A stretch of 50,874 nucleotides of DNA, from assembly GCA_001314905.1 (NCBI GenBank), contig LJZT01000021.1, positions 1 to 50,874 of the forward strand, written 5' to 3'. The notes under the pieces are model-generated. The model saw only the letters and a list, made by a program, of their open reading frames with translations, did no database searches and was not told the origin of the DNA. Shown piece by piece: positions 50,866-50,874 of this stretch (positions are counted from its first letter, which is position 1; every line of letters starts with the position of its first letter). Both the position numbers and the translations under genes were made by a program. This DNA is from Phormidium sp. OSCR. Lineage in GTDB: Bacteria; Cyanobacteriota; Cyanobacteriia; Cyanobacteriales; Geitlerinemataceae.

Positions 50866-50874
50866 ATACATGGA

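Noticed and set aside
50584-50871. TnpB or other gene on the minus strand at the right edge
   Set aside because: The frame crosses perfect hairpins and shows only a loose GHHVGVSPCG resemblance; no catalytic or zinc motif.

Overview
The window is chromosomal DNA of a cyanobacterium, probably a filamentous, Phormidium/Arthrospira-like one. The evidence is the very frequent HIP1 octamer GCGATCGC in most genes, a CpcT/CpeT-type phycobiliprotein lyase, a DUF2470 protein, several cyanobacteria-type conserved proteins, heptanucleotide tandem repeats, and dispersed repeats built on GGGGCGAACCCTTG(C/T)GGTCGCCC. No rRNA, tRNA or CRISPR array was found.

Layout. 0.2-9.1 kb: a SWIM-family protein that has lost its SWIM zinc finger, a zinc-ribbon membrane protein, a family-39 glycosyltransferase, a membrane protein, an alpha/beta hydrolase, and a large lipoprotein. 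9.1-12.7 kb: a signalling group with a NarL-type regulator, divergent to a histidine kinase with a degenerate receiver, followed by a receiver-kinase. 12.7-21.1 kb (mostly minus strand): a vitamin B12 locus. It comprises cbiD, a cobalamin riboswitch with its own downstream terminator, a TonB-dependent receptor, a two-domain [2Fe-2S] protein, a periplasmic binding lipoprotein, a metallophosphoesterase and a BtuC/FecCD permease. The riboswitch identifies the substrate as a corrinoid although the proteins alone look like siderophore uptake. No BtuD ATPase gene is present here. 21.3-25.2 kb: an AT-rich island without HIP1 sites. It starts at a perfect 32-bp palindrome beside a gene remnant, carries an ABC exporter with two small membrane-associated proteins, and is followed by a Doc-type toxin/antitoxin pair. 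On its far side is cobM, in the same orientation as cbiD, so the island appears to sit inside a former cobalamin gene group.

26-34.6 kb: a small protein gene of 55 codons, a DMT exporter, DUF2470, a VanX-like dipeptidase, a CpcT/CpeT lyase, hisC, a repeat-rich spacer, a DUF2993 protein, a secreted protein, an HtrA-type protease and a membrane protein. 34.7-41.2 kb: two tandem membrane diguanylate cyclases, a MoxR ATPase of the type that normally neighbours the SWIM protein seen at the left end, and a MASE1 hybrid kinase. 41.7-50.6 kb: a TPR-CHAT protein, a cysteine desulfurase, thrB, an HD-like protein, a coiled-coil protein and a Ser/Thr kinase homologue whose DFG motif is EVG. The right edge holds three strong hairpins in series.

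The most interesting parts are the B12 import locus (riboswitch-terminator plus ferredoxin fusion plus phosphoesterase), the AT-rich island that interrupts it, the decayed and dispersed SWIM/MoxR partnership, and the small-protein gene near 26.3 kb.
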